From: Acidobacteriota bacterium
GTDB lineage: Bacteria > Acidobacteriota > Terriglobia > Terriglobales > Acidobacteriaceae
Length of the DNA: 10,671 bases
Reading direction: 5' to 3'
Assembly: GCA_021793595.1 (NCBI GenBank)
Contig: JAJYSL010000140.1
Coordinates: 1 to 10,671 of the forward strand
Shown here: one piece after another, positions 7,261 to 10,671 of the stretch
Layout of the letters: each line of letters begins with the position of its first letter
Numbering within the stretch: position 1 is the first letter of the stretch
Notes under the pieces: model-generated
What the model was told of the DNA's origin: nothing
The model's database searches: none
What the model saw: only the letters and a program-made list of their open reading frames with translations
Translations under genes and position numbers: made by a program

Positions 7261-7583
7261 TGCTGTTTACTAAGGTTGCTTTAAAGTTGATAAGGCGACT
7301 GCCTGCGAAGGGTGGGCGACGCGCGTTCTTCTTTACTGTGCCGAAACGATCGGAAGACCACATGACCGCCTTTGAGTCACACGCGCTGCCGCGCACAACC
7401 AGCCGGAGTATATCACTGGTCAGGTCCGGTCCCATGCCGACGCCGGTATCGACCATGGCAGTGCCCGCGTAGCCACACATGACGCACGAGCGAAGGCGGT
7501 TGCCGGGCGGAGTGGCAGTTTTGCAATAGTATACGTGACCTTAATTTTCTACCGTAAGGTTGTTCGTCAGAGGCTCAAACAGC

Positions 7584-7632
7584 ATGTCATTGCTCGATGA
7601 CATTTCTTCGATCTACCTGGTATGAATGACAT
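7584..7632. promoter_or_regulatory. Three ATGACAT half-sites, candidate operator array
   Basis: ATGTCAT (7584-7590) and ATGACAT (7597-7603) form an inverted repeat with a 6-base spacer. A third ATGACAT lies at 7626-7632. The second copy overlaps the proposed -35 and the third begins at the last base of the proposed -10, so one regulator could contact all three. The binder is unknown. Confidence 0.4.
7597..7626 (+). promoter_or_regulatory. Candidate promoter of the GH95 gene, extended -10 type
   Basis: ATGACA (7597-7602, 5 of 6 matches to TTGACA) is followed after 18 bases by TATGAA (7621-7626, 4 of 6) with an upstream TGG that gives an extended -10. Transcription would begin near 7633, leaving a leader of about 216 bases before the GH95 start codon. 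This is a by-eye match only. Confidence 0.3.
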
Positions 7633-7670
7633 CACTGAATTTGTGACCTCCAGTCTCCAGCATTCTGCAT

Positions 7671-7698
7671 GAGCGCATCGTCGCTCGCGCGCGCATCG
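7671..7698 (+). repeat. GC-rich repeat and short hairpin in the GH95 leader
   Basis: GCGCATCG occurs at 7673-7680 and 7691-7698, 18 bases apart. GAGCG (7671-7675) can pair with CGCTC (7682-7686) around a six-base loop. The hairpin would fall inside the proposed long leader. It may be chance in GC-rich sequence. Confidence 0.25.
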
Positions 7699-7848
7699 CC
7701 CTTTCACGCGGACTCGTTTGCCTTGATTTGCTGCTTGCGTCTACCCTTGGTACGTCTCCGGTTTGGCAAATCGCAACCACGCGGCACGCTAGTGAAATGC
7801 ATCGGGAAGCCGCGCGGTTCCTGACTTTTTTGGAAAGGACACTGTCCC

Positions 7849-10419
7849 ATGAGTAGATTTTCGCGGCGTCGCTTTCTCGCTAGCGCCTCCACCGTTGCTG
7901 GAACTCTCCCGCTCGCCCGACATCTGGGATGGGCCCAGGCCTCCGGCAAGGAATCCGACGATCTCAAGCTTTGGTACACCCATCCAGCGTCACAGTGGGT
8001 GGATGCCCTGCCGATCGGCAATGGGCGTCTGGGAGCGATGGTTTTCGGCGGCGGCACAATCAACCCCATCGATCCCAAAGACCCGCGCGCCGATCATGCA
8101 GCCGGCCCTGTTCCCACCGATCCTGCCAGGGAAACTCTGCAGTTGAATGAAGACACTCTCTGGTCGGGCCTTCCGGTAGATGGCAACAATCTCAATGCGA
8201 AAAACTATCTGGCTCCGATACGCAACGCTGTCCTGGAACAGAAGGATTATCACCTTGCCGACCATCTCTGCCAAAAGATGCAGGGTTTGTTTGCCGAGGC
8301 ATATCAGCCCATCGGCAGCCTGCACGTGGATTGCACTCACTCCGGCAGGGTGACGAACTATCGTCGCGAGCTGGATCTTGCATCGGCTGTGACAAGCACG
8401 CGTTACACCGTCGACGGTGTCGAATTTCAACGCACCGCATTTTCCTCCGCTCCCGATCAGGTAATTGTGCTGCGCATCTCCGCCGGCAAGCCGGGTCAGT
8501 TGAATGCAACCATATGGATGGATGGCGCCTTGGTGAAATCGGTCGCGGCTGTTGCCGGCAACCGCTTGCTGCTCACCGGCAAAGCGGCGCGACATATCGC
8601 CGGAGCCGGCCATCCCGACAGCGAGCGTCCGATCGTATTGTCCGATGTACCCGGCGAAGGCATGTACTACGCCGCAATGCTGCAGGCGAATGTGGGAGGC
8701 GGCCAGGTCTCGGCGGACGGGAATAGACTTGTCATCCGCAATGCTCACACATGCACCATCGTTCTGGCTGCCGCCACAGGTTATCGCGGATTCGATCAAG
8801 AACCGGATACGCCACAAACGCAAGTGAACGAAAGCGCCCGCCAGCAACTCGAGGCTGCGCTCCCGCAGAGTTATGCATCCATGCTGCAACGGCACACTGC
8901 GGACCACCGGAAACTCTTTGACCGCGTTTCACTCACCCTCGGCCCAACTCCAGCAACAGCGCAGCCGACCGACCAGCGTCTCGCTAATTTTGCTGCCTCT
9001 CCCGATCCTTCCCTGCTGGCGCTGTATTTCCAATACGGGCGTTATTTGCTCATCAGCAGCTCACGTCCTGGAACCCAGCCGGCCAATCTTCAGGGAATAT
9101 GGAATTATCAGGTACAGCCGCCGTGGAGCAGCAATTGGACGGCGAACATCAATCTCGAGATGAATTACTGGCCCGCCGAAACCTGCAACCTGAGCGATTG
9201 TACGGAGCCCTTGCAAGGGCTGATTGCGGACCTGAGCAAGACTGGTGCCCGCGCCGCACGCGAGACATACGGCTTGCCCGGTTGGGTGTCGCATCACAAT
9301 ATCGATCTATGGCGGGCTGCCAATCCGGTCGGAATGGGCGTCGGCGCACCGACCTGGGCCAACTGGTGCATGAGCGGCCCCTGGCTCTGTGCCCATATGT
9401 ATGACCACTATCGTTTCACCGGCGACCGTGAATTTCTGCGGACCCACGCCTACCCCCTGATGAAAGGTTCGGCTGAGTTCTGCCTGGCATGGCTGATCGA
9501 AGATCCCAACTGGGCGGGAGGCCCGCGTCTCACCACCTGCCCATCGGAGTCGACCGAAAATGACTTTATGGCTCCCGATGGCAAGCCCGCCATGACCAGT
9601 GCCGGCTGCACTATGGATATGGCGCTCATCCGCGAGCTCTTTACCAACTGCATCAATGCTTCCAAAGAATTGGGCGTGGATCAGGAGTTTGCGGCCAAGC
9701 TCGATGCCGCGCGCGCTCGCCTCCTTCCCTATCAGATCGGCAGATATGGCCAGTTGCAGGAATGGTCCATCGATTTTCTCGAGAGCACGCCCGGGCAACG
9801 GCACATGTCGCACCTGTATCCGCTGTATCCCGGCGGCGAAATCACCCCGCGCGGTACACCGACTCTGGCGAAAGCCGCGCGAACTTCGCTGCAGCGACGG
9901 TTGGATCATGGCGGAGCTTACACCGGCTGGAGCCGAGCCTGGGCCATCGGCCTGTGGGCGCGATTGGCCGACGGCGACAAAGCCTGGGAATCTCTGATCA
10001 TGCTGATGAAGCACAGCACCAATCAGAATCTGCTCGATACCCATCCCGCTGGGAAAACGTCGATCTTTCAGATTGACGGGAACTTTGGCGCGACGGCCGC
10101 CATCGCGGAGATGCTGCTGCAAAGCCACACCGGCGTTATCGACTTGCTGCCCGCGCTGCCCGCGGCGTGGCCAGATGGTCAAGTAAAAGGCCTGCGCGCG
10201 CGCGGCTCGCTAGAAGTGGATCTGCGTTGGGAGAACCGAAAAGCCGCCGCGGCCACAATTCGGCCGGATTTTCCCGGCGAGTATCGCTTCCGTGCGCCCT
10301 CCGGCCAACAGATTCGCGCCATCGTCGGCGACACCAGGGTTCCCTTACAACATCAGACCGACGGCAGCGTCCGAGCCACATTGCAGGGGCAACAGAGTTA
10401 CCGTGTGCTCTTCGTATAA
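7849..10419 (+). CDS. GH95 family glycosidase, probable alpha-L-fucosidase, Tat-exported
   Basis: This complete 856-residue enzyme removes terminal alpha-1,2-linked L-fucose, by inversion, from glycans such as xyloglucan or pectin side chains. [10 protein letters not shown] near the N-terminus is a twin-arginine signal, with cleavage likely after WAQA (about residue 31). The N-terminal beta-sandwich begins at [20 protein letters not shown] (41-60), followed by LNEDTLWSG. The (alpha/alpha)6 barrel carries NLQGIWN (413-419), [16 protein letters not shown] (433-448), CPSESTEN (564-571), [10 protein letters not shown] (689-698) and QIDGNFG (741-747). N433, N435, E570 and D743 correspond to the Bifidobacterium AfcA active-site residues N421, N423, E566 and D766, so it should be active. 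AAGGA lies 9 bases before the ATG. It is transcribed divergently from the GH28 operon. Some GH95 members are alpha-L-galactosidases, which cannot be excluded; the nearby putative fucose-oxidation operon favours fucose. Confidence 0.93.
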   Translation: MSRFSRRRFLASASTVAGTLPLARHLGWAQASGKESDDLKLWYTHPASQWVDALPIGNGRLGAMVFGGGTINPIDPKDPRADHAAGPVPTDPARETLQLNEDTLWSGLPVDGNNLNAKNYLAPIRNAVLEQKDYHLADHLCQKMQGLFAEAYQPIGSLHVDCTHSGRVTNYRRELDLASAVTSTRYTVDGVEFQRTAFSSAPDQVIVLRISAGKPGQLNATIWMDGALVKSVAAVAGNRLLLTGKAARHIAGAGHPDSERPIVLSDVPGEGMYYAAMLQANVGGGQVSADGNRLVIRNAHTCTIVLAAATGYRGFDQEPDTPQTQVNESARQQLEAALPQSYASMLQRHTADHRKLFDRVSLTLGPTPATAQPTDQRLANFAASPDPSLLALYFQYGRYLLISSSRPGTQPANLQGIWNYQVQPPWSSNWTANINLEMNYWPAETCNLSDCTEPLQGLIADLSKTGARAARETYGLPGWVSHHNIDLWRAANPVGMGVGAPTWANWCMSGPWLCAHMYDHYRFTGDREFLRTHAYPLMKGSAEFCLAWLIEDPNWAGGPRLTTCPSESTENDFMAPDGKPAMTSAGCTMDMALIRELFTNCINASKELGVDQEFAAKLDAARARLLPYQIGRYGQLQEWSIDFLESTPGQRHMSHLYPLYPGGEITPRGTPTLAKAARTSLQRRLDHGGAYTGWSRAWAIGLWARLADGDKAWESLIMLMKHSTNQNLLDTHPAGKTSIFQIDGNFGATAAIAEMLLQSHTGVIDLLPALPAAWPDGQVKGLRARGSLEVDLRWENRKAAAATIRPDFPGEYRFRAPSGQQIRAIVGDTRVPLQHQTDGSVRATLQGQQSYRVLFV

Positions 10420-10466
10420 GGCATCGATCTTCAGCCAGAATTAATCTGATTCCGGTAGAAAAGACT

Positions 10467-10671
10467 ATGCGCCTTCTCCTCATTGAAGACGAACGTCGCC
10501 TGGCGGAAAACATCGCCGCCGCCCTGAAGGAAGGTCCCGGTTACGCGGTAGACCTTTCCCATGACGGCGAAGAGGGTGCGCATCTGGCGGCGTTGGGTGA
10601 CTACGACCTTATCATCCTCGACCTGATGCTTCCAAAAATGAGTGGTCCCGATGTGCTGAAATACATTCGAG
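10467..10671 (+). CDS. OmpR-type response regulator, N-terminal part (cut by window end)
   Basis: The first 68 codons of a receiver domain are present and the frame runs off the window. The acidic pair E7/D8 sits after the first strand (MRLLLIEDE). D52 in LIILDLMLPKMSG is the phosphorylation site with its usual following motif. The style (MRLLLIEDE, DLSHDGEEG) is that of OmpR/PhoB-family regulators of the CusR/QseB kind, so a winged-helix DNA-binding domain and a sensor kinase gene probably follow outside the window. The gene begins 47 bases after the GH95 stop with only a weak purine-rich site (AGAAAAGA) before its ATG, and I see no terminator hairpin in the gap. Whether it controls the glycan genes or is an unrelated neighbour cannot be told from here. 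Confidence 0.85.
   Translation, partial: MRLLLIEDERRLAENIAAALKEGPGYAVDLSHDGEEGAHLAALGDYDLIILDLMLPKMSGPDVLKYIR

Larger units (their letters stand above)
7191..7848. other. Divergent control region between the GH28 and GH95 genes
   Basis: These 658 bases separate two divergently transcribed exported-enzyme genes. The region holds the two ribosome binding sites (GGAG at 7 bases for GH28; AAGGA at 9 bases for GH95), four inverted or direct repeat elements described separately, and a pair ACCTTA (7538-7543) and TAAGGT (7555-7560). The stretch 7184-7540 is open on the minus strand and has GC-rich third positions, but no recognised domain. I treat it as non-coding or as a possible gene remnant. Confidence 0.6.

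Noticed and set aside
7271..7562. Repeated octamer TAAGGTTG (7271-7278 and 7555-7562)
   Set aside because: Two copies of an 8-mer 284 bases apart are expected by chance in an intergenic region of this size.
7990..8907. 305-codon open frame on the minus strand
   Set aside because: It is antisense to the GH95 gene, whose motifs are intact across the same bases; no domain is recognisable in the opposite frame.
9307..10182. 291-codon open frame on the minus strand
   Set aside because: Antisense shadow of the GH95 catalytic domain.
1..10671. CRISPR array, insertion sequence or phage genes
   Set aside because: No regularly spaced repeats, transposase motifs or terminal inverted repeats were seen.

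Overview
The window looks like a plant-polysaccharide utilisation locus from a Gram-negative soil bacterium. The GC-rich coding sequence, the Tat-exported GH95 and GH28 enzymes and the lack of any SusC/SusD pair would suit an acidobacterium of the Terriglobales type. That placement is inferred from general character, not from a marker gene.

Layout. (1) Positions 91-2626, minus strand: a three-gene operon of two short-chain dehydrogenases (SDRs), joined by a 4-base ATGA overlap, and a fumarylacetoacetate-hydrolase (FAH) family enzyme. The set fits the last steps of non-phosphorylative L-fucose (or L-rhamnose) oxidation, in which a 2-keto-3-deoxy acid is oxidised and then cleaved to pyruvate and lactate. 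A promoter-like pair with a perfect 7+7 palindrome over the -10 box lies upstream. (2) Positions 2868-2943, minus: a tRNA-Thr(CGU) with encoded CCA. (3) Positions 2944-3304: no convincing gene. (4) Positions 3305-7190, minus: a two-gene operon with a Tat-exported GH28-family beta-helix enzyme first and, 37 bases later, a 734-residue exported protein I cannot assign to a named family. It looks like a TIM barrel followed by a GATase-like domain and a beta-rich C-terminus. (5) Positions 7191-7848: a 658-base divergent control region with several palindromes. (6) Positions 7849-10419, plus: a complete Tat-exported GH95 enzyme, most likely an alpha-L-fucosidase. (7) Position 10467 to the end, plus: the start of an OmpR-type response regulator, cut by the window edge.

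How the parts may work together (inference): the exported GH28 and GH95 enzymes and the unassigned protein would trim fucose-bearing pectin or hemicellulose side chains outside the cytoplasm. The released L-fucose would be oxidised inside the cell, with the SDR and FAH operon completing the route. A transporter, the first dehydrogenase or lactonase, and the acid dehydratase are not visible here and must lie outside the window if the pathway is complete.

The best candidate for something undescribed is the 734-residue protein at 3305-5509. The GH28 enzyme is also unusual: it keeps the three catalytic aspartates but lacks the His, Arg and Lys that polygalacturonases use at the active site.
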